Shown: positions 25,844-33,733 of the stretch, piece after piece
Layout: each line of letters begins with the position of its first letter
Numbering within the stretch: the first letter of the stretch is position 1
Source of the DNA: Streptomyces hoynatensis
GTDB lineage: Bacteria > Actinomycetota > Actinomycetes > Streptomycetales > Streptomycetaceae
Reading direction: 5' to 3'
Length of the DNA: 64,000 nt
Assembly: GCF_003626535.1 (NCBI RefSeq)
Contig: NZ_RBAL01000001.1
Coordinates: 1 to 64,000, forward strand
The notes under the pieces: generated by a model
What the model saw: the letters and a program-made list of their open reading frames with translations, nothing else
Databases searched by the model: none
What the model was told of the DNA's origin: nothing
Program-made: the position numbers and the translations under genes

Positions 25844-26027
25844 CCCATGCCCCTCCCCGGCGGGCGCCGCCCCCGGCGGAGATTCCGTGGCGGAAGTGCC
25901 GTCTCGTGGAGACGCCCTCGGCCGGCGCCAGGCGGCCGAATCACCCCGCCCTGATTTTTATGGCAAAAATAATTCGCCGCACGGAGCTTCCGTGCCGCCG
26001 CGGGGCGTGACTACGCTGCCCCTGCTG

Positions 26028-26041
26028 CGGGAGCGCTCCCA
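26028..26041. promoter_or_regulatory. CebR-type operator upstream of cellulase
   Basis: The 12-base perfect palindrome GGGAGCGCTCCC (26029-26040) with flanking C and A differs by one outer base from the known CebR site TGGGAGCGCTCCCA. It lies about 105 bases before the cellulase start. CebR is a LacI-type repressor released by cello-oligosaccharides in streptomycetes. Confidence 0.85.
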
Positions 26042-26146
26042 CGGCGCCCGGGACCCGGGTGCCGATCCAGCCGTTCCAGGGCCGCCCCTTCCCGGGCGGC
26101 GCCCCGTGGGACGGGCCTCGTGCACACATGCGGCAAGGGAGAAGTG

Positions 26147-27655
26147 ATGGACATACGGAGAGCCCTGCGGGCCTTCGGCGTTGCCGGAGTGGTCCTGACA
26201 TGCTGGGCGGTCGGCTCCGGCGCACCGGCCCTGGCCGGCCAGGCCGGGCCGGAGCGCACCGGGGAAGCGGCGGCAGCCGCCGCGGCGGCACCGGAGTTGC
26301 AGGTCTCGGGCAACCGCCTGGTGACCGAGTCGGGGGACACGTTCCGCCCCCTTGGCGTCAACAGGTCGGGCGGCGAGTTCGGCTGCGTCCAGGGCAAGGA
26401 GATCTTCGACGGGCCCGTGGACCAGGCGGCCGTGGACGCGATGAAGACCTGGCACGTCAACACCGTGCGGGTGCCGCTGAACGAGGAGTGCTGGCTGGGC
26501 ACCGAGGGGGTGCCCGCGGGCGGTCCCGGCGCGGCGGAGTACCAGCAGGCGGTCGAGGACTACGCGAACCTGCTGGTGGCCAACGGCATCAACGTGATCC
26601 TCGACCTGCACTGGTCCAGGGGCGAGTACACCGGGCCCGGCGCGGGCTGTCCCGACGTCGCGGCCACCTGCCAGAAGCCGATGCCCGACCTGCAGTACGC
26701 GCCGGAGTTCTGGTCGCAGGTGGCCACCGCGTTCAAGGGCAACGACGCGGTCATCTTCGACCTGTTCAACGAGCCCTACCCGGACGCGGCCAACAACTGG
26801 TCCGATGCCACGGCCGCGTGGACCTGCCTGCGCGACGGCGGCACGTGCGCCGGCATCGGCTACGAGGTGGCCGGCATGCAGACCCTCGTGGACGCGGTCC
26901 GCGCCACCGGCGCCACCAACGTGATCATGACCGGCGGCCTGGAGTGGACCAACAACCTGAGCCAGTGGCTCGACTACAGGCCGGACGACCCCACCGGCAA
27001 TCTGATGGCCTCCTGGCACTCCTACAACTTCAACGGCTGCGTCACCACCTCCTGCTGGGACGGCACCATCGGCACCGTCGCCGCCCAGGTGCCGGTCCAG
27101 ATCGGTGAGACCGGCCAGGACACCTGCGCCCACGACTACATCGACCAGGTGATGAACTGGGCCGACGCCCACGGAGTCGGCTACACCGCCTGGACCTGGA
27201 ACCCCTGGGGCTGCACGGGCGGCAGCGTGCTCATCGCCGACTGGAACGGCACCCCGACCAGCACCTACGGCGAGGGCTTCCGCGACCACCTGCTCACGCA
27301 GAACCCCGGCGACGGCACCGACCCCGACCCGGGCACGGCCGCCTGCCGCGTCGCCGTGGGCATCCAGAGCTGGGGCACCGGCCTGACCGAGACCCTCTCC
27401 CTGACCAACACCGGCACCACCGCGGTCAACGGCTGGTCCCTCGCCTTCGACCTGCCGGAGGGCCAGACGATCACCAACGGCTGGAACGCGACCTACAGTC
27501 CGGGCAGCGGGCACGTGACGGCCACCCACGCCGCCTACAACGCCACCCTCGCCCCCGGCGCCACCCTCAGCCTCGGCTTCCAGGCCACGCACACGGGCAA
27601 CGCCGGTGCCCCCACCGGCTTCACCCTCAACGGCAGCCCCTGCACGACGAGTTGA
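26147..27655 (+). CDS. Secreted GH5 endoglucanase with C-terminal CBM2
   Basis: A 502-residue extracellular cellulase. A signal peptide covers about residues 1-30 (basic start MDIRR, hydrophobic core, ALA-G near 30). The GH5 domain spans about 50-385; the acid/base Glu209 is in FDLFNEPY and the nucleophile Glu321 in QIGETG. A short Asp/Pro/Gly linker leads to a family 2 cellulose-binding module (about 400-502) whose end Cys400 and Cys499 fit the family disulphide, with surface Trp such as in SWGTG and NGWNATY. ATG 26147 follows GGGAGAAG. A CebR-type box upstream indicates induction by cellobiose or cellotriose. It converges on an LPMO gene that attacks the same substrate. Confidence 0.93.
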   Translation: MDIRRALRAFGVAGVVLTCWAVGSGAPALAGQAGPERTGEAAAAAAAAPELQVSGNRLVTESGDTFRPLGVNRSGGEFGCVQGKEIFDGPVDQAAVDAMKTWHVNTVRVPLNEECWLGTEGVPAGGPGAAEYQQAVEDYANLLVANGINVILDLHWSRGEYTGPGAGCPDVAATCQKPMPDLQYAPEFWSQVATAFKGNDAVIFDLFNEPYPDAANNWSDATAAWTCLRDGGTCAGIGYEVAGMQTLVDAVRATGATNVIMTGGLEWTNNLSQWLDYRPDDPTGNLMASWHSYNFNGCVTTSCWDGTIGTVAAQVPVQIGETGQDTCAHDYIDQVMNWADAHGVGYTAWTWNPWGCTGGSVLIADWNGTPTSTYGEGFRDHLLTQNPGDGTDPDPGTAACRVAVGIQSWGTGLTETLSLTNTGTTAVNGWSLAFDLPEGQTITNGWNATYSPGSGHVTATHAAYNATLAPGATLSLGFQATHTGNAGAPTGFTLNGSPCTTS

Positions 27656-27800
27656 GACCGCACGCCGCGGCCGGGGGACGCGGCGGACGGGCGCGGGGCG
27701 CAGCACGCGGGACGCGACCCGCGGCGCCTCGCGCCCGCCGGGCCGGCGCCCGCGGGACCGGCGCCCGCGGGACCGGCGTCCGGTGGCCGGAAAGGCGCGA

Positions 27801-27832
27801 GCCCGCCGGGCCCGGTGAGGGGCCCGGCGGGC
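27801..27832. terminator. Bidirectional terminator hairpin
   Basis: A perfect 13-bp GC stem (27801-27813 with 27820-27832) and six-base loop lie between the convergent cellulase and LPMO genes. It can serve both strands. Just before it, at about 27742-27780, the unit GCCCGCGGGACCGGC is tandemly repeated. Confidence 0.8.
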
Positions 27833-27860
27833 GGGTGTGCGTCCGGCAAGCCGGAGGAGA

Positions 27861-28538
27861 TCAGGTGAAGTTGACGTCGCTGCAGATGAAGTAGGTCTGG
27901 TCCAGGTGCGACGCCTGCCAGATCGTGTAGATGATGTGGTGGCCCGACCGGCCGGGGGCGCTGGCGCTGAACGTGATGTCCTGGGCCGGCGCGTAGCTGC
28001 CGGTCCGCTGCACCAGTTCGAGGTCGTCCCAGCCCAGGGCCTCCGTGGTGGGGTCGAAGCCCTGCTTGGTGACGTACACCAGGAAGTAGTCGGCGCCGTG
28101 GCTGGCCTGGTCGTGCAGGTGGAGGCTGAAGTTGGTGCTGACGTCCTGGGTGGTCCACGGGCCCGGCTTGTCCAGCGAGCTGGCCAGCCCGCCCTGGGCG
28201 TCGCCGGCGCTGCACAGCTTCCCGTTCGGGATGGCGCCCTGGAAGTTGCCCGCCAGGTTCTCCCGGAACAGGCTCATCCAGTTCCACATGGTGTTGGGGT
28301 TGGCCTGGAAGGCCTGCCAGCACATGGGGTCTTCCTGCTGCATGTCCGGGTTGAGGTGGTCGTTGCCCCAGCGCTCCCAGCAGCCGTAGGAGCGGGAGGG
28401 CGGGTCGACGATCGAACCGTGGGCGCTCGCCGAATCGGCCCACGGGCTCATGAACAGGGCGAGCAGGCCCAGGACGCCGGCCAGCACGGGCGTGATCACC
28501 CGTCGCGTCCAGCGGCGTGTGGGGGTGTCCAAGTACAT
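27861..28538 (-). CDS. AA10 lytic polysaccharide monooxygenase
   Basis: A 225-residue secreted copper enzyme that oxidatively cleaves crystalline polysaccharide, probably cellulose. After the signal peptide (1-39, ending ASA) the mature chain begins with His40 (HGSIVDPPSRSYGCW), which together with His147 in QASHGADYFLVY forms the copper-binding histidine brace. The terminal YFICSDVNF segment carries the usual axial aromatic residue. There is no binding module, so it resembles the short ScLPMO10B type. ATG 28538 gives a proper signal peptide; an earlier in-frame start at 28631 would place the CebR-type box inside the gene. The perfect box upstream implies coregulation with the cellulase. Confidence 0.93.
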   Translation of the reverse strand: MYLDTPTRRWTRRVITPVLAGVLGLLALFMSPWADSASAHGSIVDPPSRSYGCWERWGNDHLNPDMQQEDPMCWQAFQANPNTMWNWMSLFRENLAGNFQGAIPNGKLCSAGDAQGGLASSLDKPGPWTTQDVSTNFSLHLHDQASHGADYFLVYVTKQGFDPTTEALGWDDLELVQRTGSYAPAQDITFSASAPGRSGHHIIYTIWQASHLDQTYFICSDVNFT

Positions 28539-28583
28539 CGTTGTGGTCTCCGTCTTCCGGAAGGCGTGAGGATGGTTCCGGAG

Positions 28584-28597
28584 TGGGAGCGCTCCCA
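28584..28597. promoter_or_regulatory. CebR-type operator upstream of LPMO
   Basis: A perfect TGGGAGCGCTCCCA palindrome, identical to the CebR consensus, lies 45 bases before the LPMO start. Together with the near-perfect site at 26028 it places both cellulolytic genes under one repressor. Confidence 0.9.
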
Positions 28598-28682
28598 GGT
28601 GGTTCTTTGTTCGAGCTTTACCCGGCGACATCTCACCGAAACGGTTTCCCCCGGGCCGATTCTGGACCGGCCGGCGGCCGGG

Positions 28683-29303
28683 TCAGGGATTGCGCGGCGC
28701 GCCCCGGCTCCCCGTGCGCGCGCCGCACAGGCGCAGCGCGCTGTCCTCGCACAGCGCCGCCGCCTCCTCGGCGGTGAGGTGCCCGGCGGAGACCTGTGCC
28801 GCGGCGGTGTGCTGGAGCCCGAAGACGGCGGCGGAGAGCCAGGCCGCGGGGATCGACGGCTCGAACTCGCCGGTGCGCTGGCCGCGTTGGATGAGCCGTT
28901 CGAGGCGCGGGGGGGCGAGGTCGTGGGGGTCGCGGACCGGGCGCGGGAGCCGCGTGGCGGGGTTCAGCAGCAGCGGGTAGCGGTCGACGAACCGCCAGCC
29001 TGCGCCGAGGAACCGGGCCAGCGCCTCGGCGGGCGGGGCGGTGTCGAGGCCGGCCTCGTCGAGCAGGGCGGCGTACTCGGCGGCGGCGGACTCGACGAGG
29101 GCGGCGACGAGGGCCTCGCGTGAGGGGAAGTGGGCGTAGACGGTCTGGCGGGTGACGCCGGCCCTGGCGGCGATGTCCTCCATGCTCGCGTCGGGCCGCT
29201 CGCCGAGGACGAGGCGGGTCGCGTCGAGGATCGCCTCGATGCTGCGGCGGGCGTCGGACCGGCGGCGGCGGGGCGGCGGGGCGGTGTCCTGCGAGTCGGC
29301 CAT
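28683..29303 (-). CDS. TetR-family repressor of the adjacent ABC exporter
   Basis: A 206-residue TetR protein. The DNA-binding domain (about residues 17-65) shows SMEDIAARAGVTRQTVYAHFPSREALVAAL, the classic helix-turn-helix. The rest is the ligand-binding helical bundle. It is divergent from a DrrAB-like ABC exporter, and a perfect palindrome lies between them, so it most likely represses both genes and releases DNA on binding a drug-like ligand. Confidence 0.9.
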   Translation of the reverse strand: MADSQDTAPPPRRRRSDARRSIEAILDATRLVLGERPDASMEDIAARAGVTRQTVYAHFPSREALVAALVESAAAEYAALLDEAGLDTAPPAEALARFLGAGWRFVDRYPLLLNPATRLPRPVRDPHDLAPPRLERLIQRGQRTGEFEPSIPAAWLSAAVFGLQHTAAAQVSAGHLTAEEAAALCEDSALRLCGARTGSRGAPRNP

Positions 29304-29333
29304 TCCCGGAATGCTATGCGCTCCGCCGTAGCC

Positions 29334-29376
29334 TTGACATGCTGTAAGAGTTTGGTCAACTCTTACAGCATGTCAA
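29334..29376. promoter_or_regulatory. Perfect palindromic operator overlapping exporter start
   Basis: Nineteen-base arms, TTGACATGCTGTAAGAGTT and its exact complement, flank a five-base centre (29353-29357). Each arm begins with TTGACA, a consensus -35 hexamer on its own strand. The right arm includes the exporter's ATG (29370-29372), so the transcript may be leaderless or nearly so, and a bound repressor would block both directions. Confidence 0.88.
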
Positions 29377-30386
29377 AGAAAATGCCGGCTGGGGAGCAGC
29401 CGGCGATCGAGGCGCGCGGGCTGCGCAAGACCTACGGCGGGAGCCGGGCGCTGGACGGGATCGACCTCACGATCCGGCGCGGTGAGGTCTTCGGCTTCCT
29501 CGGCCCGAACGGGGCGGGGAAGACCACCACGATCCGCATCCTGGCCACGCTGACCCGGCCGGACGGCGGCAGCGCCCGCGTTCTCGGCCACGACCTGCTG
29601 ACCGAGGCGGAGGCGATCCGCTCCCGGGTGGCGGTGACCGGCCAGTTCGCCTCCCTGGACACGGACTTGACCGGGCACGAGAACCTGCTGCTCCTCGGCC
29701 GGCTCCACGGCCTGTCCCGGGCCGCCCGCAGGCGGCGCGCGGCCGACCTGCTCGACGCGTTCGGCCTGTCCGGCGCGGCCGGGCGCCCGGTGGGCGGGTA
29801 CTCGGGCGGCATGCGCCGCCGGCTGGACATCGCCGCCGGCCTGCTCGTGACGCCGGACCTGCTGTTTCTCGACGAGCCGACCACCGGCCTCGACCCGCGC
29901 AGCCGCAGCCAGGTGTGGGAGCTGGTCCGCCGGATCGCGGCGGCCGGCACCACGGTGCTGCTCACCACCCAGTACCTGGAGGAGGCCGACCTGCTGGCCG
30001 AGCGGATCGCGATCGTCGACCACGGCCGGATCGTGGCCGAGGGCACCGGCGCCCAGATCAAGTCCCGCGTCGGCGCGGGCACCCTGCACCTGAGGCTGCT
30101 CGACGGGGCGCAGCGCCCGCGGGCCCGGCAGATCCTGGCGGGCGCCCTGGAGGGCACGGTCCGGCTCGCCGCCGACCCGCTCGCCCTGTCCGTGCTGTTC
30201 GCCGACCGGCCGGGCGCGGCCGACCTGGGCGGGCCGGCCGGACGCGCCATGACCCGGCTCGCCGAGGCCGGGATCGGCATCGCCGACCTCTCCCTGGGGC
30301 GGCCCAGCCTCGACGAGGCGTTCCTCGCGCTGACCGGCCGCCGGGCGGGCGCGGCAGGCGAGGAGCGGGAGGAGCCGCCGGCATGA
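29370..30386 (+). CDS. DrrA-like ABC exporter ATP-binding protein
   Basis: A 338-residue ATPase of the daunorubicin-resistance (DrrA) type. Walker A is GPNGAGKTTT, the signature is YSGGMRRRLD, Walker B is LLFLDEPTTGLD, and the C-terminal extension typical of DrrA (from about residue 230) is present. It powers export by the permease encoded next, whose ATG overlaps its stop by four bases. The start ATG lies within the operator palindrome and has no Shine-Dalgarno sequence, consistent with a leaderless message. Confidence 0.92.
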   Translation: MSKKMPAGEQPAIEARGLRKTYGGSRALDGIDLTIRRGEVFGFLGPNGAGKTTTIRILATLTRPDGGSARVLGHDLLTEAEAIRSRVAVTGQFASLDTDLTGHENLLLLGRLHGLSRAARRRRAADLLDAFGLSGAAGRPVGGYSGGMRRRLDIAAGLLVTPDLLFLDEPTTGLDPRSRSQVWELVRRIAAAGTTVLLTTQYLEEADLLAERIAIVDHGRIVAEGTGAQIKSRVGAGTLHLRLLDGAQRPRARQILAGALEGTVRLAADPLALSVLFADRPGAADLGGPAGRAMTRLAEAGIGIADLSLGRPSLDEAFLALTGRRAGAAGEEREEPPA

Positions 30387-31225
30387 GCACCCCCACCGCC
30401 GTACGTCCCGCCGCCGGGTCCGACCCGATCGACGCCCTGCTCGCGGCGGGGCGCTCCCGCCGCCGCGCCGGGGCGTTCGCCGCCTCGGCCGCGTTCGGCC
30501 TGCGTGCCCTGCTGAAGATCAGGCACGACCCGAAGCAGCTCGTGGACTCGGCCGCCATCCCGATCCTGTTCACGGTGCTCTTCACGTACCTGTTCGGCGG
30601 CGCGCTGAGCGGCTCGGCCGGCGCGTACCTGAGGACCCTCCTGCCCGGCGTGCTGGCCATGAGCATCGCCGTGGTCACCATGTACGGGGGTGCCCGGCTC
30701 GCGCAGGACGTGCGGAGCGGGGCCTTCGACCGGTTCCGCGGCCTGCCGGTCTGGCGCGGCGCCCTGGTGTGCGGCGGGCTGCTCAGCGATGCCGCCCGCT
30801 ACCTGTTCGCCTCGGCCATCGTGGTGTCCCTCGGCCTGCTGATGGGCTACCGGCCCGGCGGCGGGGTGCCCGGCGTGCTCGGCGCGGTCGGCCTGGTCCT
30901 CGCCTTCGGGCTGGCGCTGTCCCTGGTGTGGGCGGCCCTCGCGCTGCTGGTGCCCGACCCGGCCGTCGTCATCGGCATCGCCAACGCGGTGCTGATCCCG
31001 GTCTCATTCGCCAGCAACATCTTCGTGCAGCCGGGCACCATGCCCGGCTGGCTGCGGGCCTTCGTCGAGGTCAACCCGCTCAGCCACGTGGCGGCCGCGG
31101 CCCGGGGCCTGATGAACGGCACCGGCCAGGCGGCCGGCGAGGTCACCTGGTCCCTGGCCGCGACCGTCGCCCTCGCCCTGGTGTGTGCCCCGCTGACGCT
31201 GCGCCTCTACGGCAGGCGGGACTGA
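30383..31225 (+). CDS. DrrB-like ABC exporter permease
   Basis: A 280-residue ABC-2 type membrane protein with about six membrane helices, including AAIPILFTVLFTYLFGGAL, LLPGVLAMSIAVVTMYGG and PAVVIGIANAVLIPVSFASN. The QPGTMPGWLRAFVEVNPLSH segment is the conserved ABC-2 motif of DrrB-like permeases. Translation is coupled to the ATPase gene. The substrate is unknown; drug or metabolite efflux is the usual role. The distance of over 9 kb from cluster 2 argues against it being the lanthipeptide exporter. Confidence 0.9.
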   Translation: MSTPTAVRPAAGSDPIDALLAAGRSRRRAGAFAASAAFGLRALLKIRHDPKQLVDSAAIPILFTVLFTYLFGGALSGSAGAYLRTLLPGVLAMSIAVVTMYGGARLAQDVRSGAFDRFRGLPVWRGALVCGGLLSDAARYLFASAIVVSLGLLMGYRPGGGVPGVLGAVGLVLAFGLALSLVWAALALLVPDPAVVIGIANAVLIPVSFASNIFVQPGTMPGWLRAFVEVNPLSHVAAAARGLMNGTGQAAGEVTWSLAATVALALVCAPLTLRLYGRRD

Positions 31226-31316
31226 GGGGCGCGGGGGCCGTGCGGGCCCGGACGGTTTCGCGGGGGAGCAGCGGGCCGCTGGGCGCGGCGCGAGCAGCGT
31301 CGCGGGGCCCGTGGGC

Positions 31317-31763
31317 TCACGCGAGGGCGGCGGCCAGGAGGGCGAAGGCGGCGAGGATGACGGCGACGCGGACGTAGTGCCGGCGGTCCCAGCGGTTCAT
31401 CTGCTCCTTCCAGTCCTCGGGCCGGTTCTCGGGGGTCCACGTCTTGCCGCGGTTGTTGATCGGGACGAGCAGCAGGAGCGACATGATCACGCTGAGGAGC
31501 AGCAGCGCGCCTGCGGTGACGACGAGGCCGGTGCCGTCGTGGTGGCGGCCGGCGATGGCCCAGAGCACGACGAGGACGAGCGAGCCGATGTACCAGAACG
31601 GCATCACGGCGCCGAGCATCCGGCCCCCGTGGGCGCGGCCGAGCTGGCCGCTGTCCTCCGGGAGTGCGGTGAAGATCGGGTTCATGACGAAGGCGACCGA
31701 GAACTCCACCCCCACCATCACGCCGACGACCACGGTGGTGACCACTTCGAGTGCGTTGAGCAT
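31317..31763 (-). CDS. DUF1772 membrane protein
   Basis: A 148-residue protein with about four membrane helices (NALEVVTTVVVGVMVGVEFSV, FWYIGSLVLVVLWAIAG, LVVTAGALLLLSVIMSLLLL and a C-terminal span). The NNRGKTW and DRRHYVRV segments match DUF1772, a family that includes anthrone-oxygenase-like proteins. AGGAGGGG upstream selects ATG 31763 over an ATG six codons earlier. It is divergent from a TetR gene with operator-like repeats between them, so it is probably that regulator's target. Confidence 0.85.
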   Translation of the reverse strand: MLNALEVVTTVVVGVMVGVEFSVAFVMNPIFTALPEDSGQLGRAHGGRMLGAVMPFWYIGSLVLVVLWAIAGRHHDGTGLVVTAGALLLLSVIMSLLLLVPINNRGKTWTPENRPEDWKEQMNRWDRRHYVRVAVILAAFALLAAALA

Positions 31764-31781
31764 GCCGACCCCTCCTGGCAT

Positions 31782-31845
31782 CTAGTGTTGCTAGCCGATG
31801 TGGCAACGCTAGCGCTGCTACCGCTCTCTTGTCTAGCGGTGCTAG
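31782..31845. promoter_or_regulatory. Operator-like repeats between DUF1772 and TetR genes
   Basis: CTAGTGTTGC (31782-31791) and GCAACGCTAG (31803-31812) form an inverted repeat with one mismatch. A further palindrome, CTAGCGGTGCTAG, lies at 31833-31845, ten bases before the TetR start. These are likely binding sites for the adjacent TetR protein. Confidence 0.7.
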
Positions 31846-31854
31846 GGTCGCATC

Positions 31855-32433
31855 ATGTCGGTACAGGAACGCAAGCAGCGCGAACGGGCGGAGCGCGAGC
31901 GCCTCATCGTGGCGACAGCCCGCGAACTCGCCGAGCAGCAGGGCTGGGACGCGGTCACCACCCGCCGGCTCGCCGAGCGCATCGAATACAGCCAGCCCGT
32001 CCTCTACAGCCACTTCCGCGGCAAGCGCGAGATCATCGGCGCCGTCGCCCTCCAGGGCGCCACCGAGATGGCCGCGGCGGTGCGGGCCGCGACCGCCGCC
32101 GCGGACGGCCCGCGCGCCCGGGTGTACGCCCTGGCCAGGGCCTACCTCGACTTCGCCGCCCGCAACCCGGCGGTCTACGACGCCCTCTTCCAGCTCGACG
32201 GCGGTCTGGTGTACGCGCAGGAGGACACCCCCGAGCAGCTGAAGGACGCCTTCGCCGCCCTGCTGGAAAGCCTCGGCGAGGTCGCCGGGGACGGCGTCCA
32301 CCCCGGCCTGTTCACCGAGGCGTTCTGGGCGGCCCTGCACGGTCTCGCGACGTTGACCCGGGCGGGGCGGCTCCCGCCGGAGGACGCGGAGCCGCGGATC
32401 GCGCTGCTGGTGGAACGGCTCGCCATCGTCTGA
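31855..32433 (+). CDS. TetR-family regulator
   Basis: A 192-residue TetR protein with the helix-turn-helix VTTRRLAERIEYSQPVLYSHFRGKREII (about residues 38-65) and a TetR_C-like helical domain (FTEAFWAALHGLATLTRAG near the end). It is divergent from the DUF1772 gene, which it probably represses together with itself. The ligand is unknown. Confidence 0.9.
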   Translation: MSVQERKQRERAERERLIVATARELAEQQGWDAVTTRRLAERIEYSQPVLYSHFRGKREIIGAVALQGATEMAAAVRAATAAADGPRARVYALARAYLDFAARNPAVYDALFQLDGGLVYAQEDTPEQLKDAFAALLESLGEVAGDGVHPGLFTEAFWAALHGLATLTRAGRLPPEDAEPRIALLVERLAIV

Positions 32434-32738
32434 CCCGCCACCCGGGCGGCGGGCATGGGGCCCTGGGGTGGACGGGGCCCCGGGCGGGCCCGCGGCTCCG
32501 GGGGGATGGGGCCCCGGGCAGGCATGGGTGAGGTGGACGGGCGCAGGGCGGGGGCATCCCCGTGTCACCCCGTATCACCCCGCGGCCCCCCTCCGGCACC
32601 GGACGGCGCGCCGGGTGGCACCCGTGGCCACACCCCGGGCGCACGCGCCACGGGCCGGCATCCCCGGGCGCACGCCCCGGGCCGACATCCCCGGCGCACG
32701 CGCCCGGCGTGCGGGCGGGGGGATGGCGGAGGGGGCGG
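32434..32738. repeat. Intergenic region with GC-rich tandem repeats
   Basis: The 305 bases between convergent genes hold repeated GATGGGGCCCCGGGC-like units (about 32454-32530). They also hold three copies of a 22-29 base unit starting CCCCGGGCGCACG or CCCCGGCGCACG (about 32633-32710). These can form GC-rich hairpins and may act as a terminator region. No gene is seen. Confidence 0.65.
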
Positions 32739-33632
32739 TCAGGAGAGGACCGCGGGCCTGAGGGTCTCGGCGCACCACCGCTCGAAGGTGGTCGGCGAGG
32801 CGGTGTCCGGCGTGCGGGTGACGCCGGCGTCGAGGCCCTCGTCCTTGGCCCGCTTCATGTCGACCACGCCCTGGGCGAACGCCTCGTTGAGCCCGTAGCC
32901 GAGGAGGGCGCCGAGCAACTCGTCGAGCGGCTGGCGCTCGTAGCGGACGGGGCGGCCCAACTGCTCGGTCATGATGCGGGCCAGGTCACGGGGGGAGAGG
33001 TCCTGCGGCCCGAGGACCGGGACGTCGCCGCTGCCGCTCCAGGAGCGGTCGAGCAGCAGGCGGGCGGCGACGGCGGCGATGTCGGCCACGGCGACGAGGG
33101 GGGCTTTGCGGTCGGGGTCGACGGAGTCGGTGAAGACGCCCTTCTCGCGGATCGACTCGGCCTCCTCCAGGAGGTTCTCGAAGAAGGAGGGGCAGGCCAG
33201 GGCCCGGTAGGCGGCACCGGTGCCGGCCAGCAGGTCGTCCGTGGCGAGGGAGGCGGTGACCAGCCCGGCGCGTCCGGCGACCTGGGTGCCGCGGCCGAGC
33301 GCGGAGACGCCGACGACGTGCCCGACGCCGTGGGCGGCGAGCGCCTTCGCGGCGGGACGGGTGAAGCCGGGGTAGGCGTCCTCGGGGGACCGGGAGGCGT
33401 CCGGGGGGACGAGCCAGAAGACGGCGTCCGCCCCCTCGAAGGCGCGATCGACGACCTCGGCCTCGCCGTGCGAGCCGGTGATCACCTCGACGCGTTCCCT
33501 GGCCGCCTCCGGCAGCCGGGCGGGGTCGCGGACGATCACGCGCAGTTCCTCGCCGTGGGCGGGGGCCGCCTCAAGGAGCAGGGACAGCAGCCGGCGGCCG
33601 ATGTTACCGGTGGGAGCAGTGATGACGATCAT
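32739..33632 (-). CDS. NmrA-like NAD(P)-binding oxidoreductase/sensor
   Basis: A 297-residue atypical short-chain dehydrogenase. The dinucleotide loop TAPTGNIGRRLLSLL is at residues 5-19. GADAVFWLVPPD and GVGHVVGVSALGRG follow the NmrA/NAD(P)H-binding pattern. Such proteins are quinone or NAD(P)H reductases or redox sensors. ATG 33632 starts directly at the first strand (MIVITAP). It is divergent from a LysR-type gene over a 101-base gap, the usual layout of a regulator and its target. Confidence 0.87.
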   Translation of the reverse strand: MIVITAPTGNIGRRLLSLLLEAAPAHGEELRVIVRDPARLPEAARERVEVITGSHGEAEVVDRAFEGADAVFWLVPPDASRSPEDAYPGFTRPAAKALAAHGVGHVVGVSALGRGTQVAGRAGLVTASLATDDLLAGTGAAYRALACPSFFENLLEEAESIREKGVFTDSVDPDRKAPLVAVADIAAVAARLLLDRSWSGSGDVPVLGPQDLSPRDLARIMTEQLGRPVRYERQPLDELLGALLGYGLNEAFAQGVVDMKRAKDEGLDAGVTRTPDTASPTTFERWCAETLRPAVLS

Positions 33633-33733
33633 GAAAACCTCGGGGTCGTCCGGTTCGGTATGCCCGTCATCCTGGGAGGCCCACGGCATTGCCACAATGG
33701 GAACTTCAGCACGGAATCATTGCCTGAAACGGA

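Noticed and set aside
29370..31225. ABC exporter considered as the lanthipeptide transporter
   Set aside because: It is DrrAB-like, lacks a peptidase domain, lies over 9 kb from cluster 2 beyond pntAB and cellulase genes, and has its own TetR operator.
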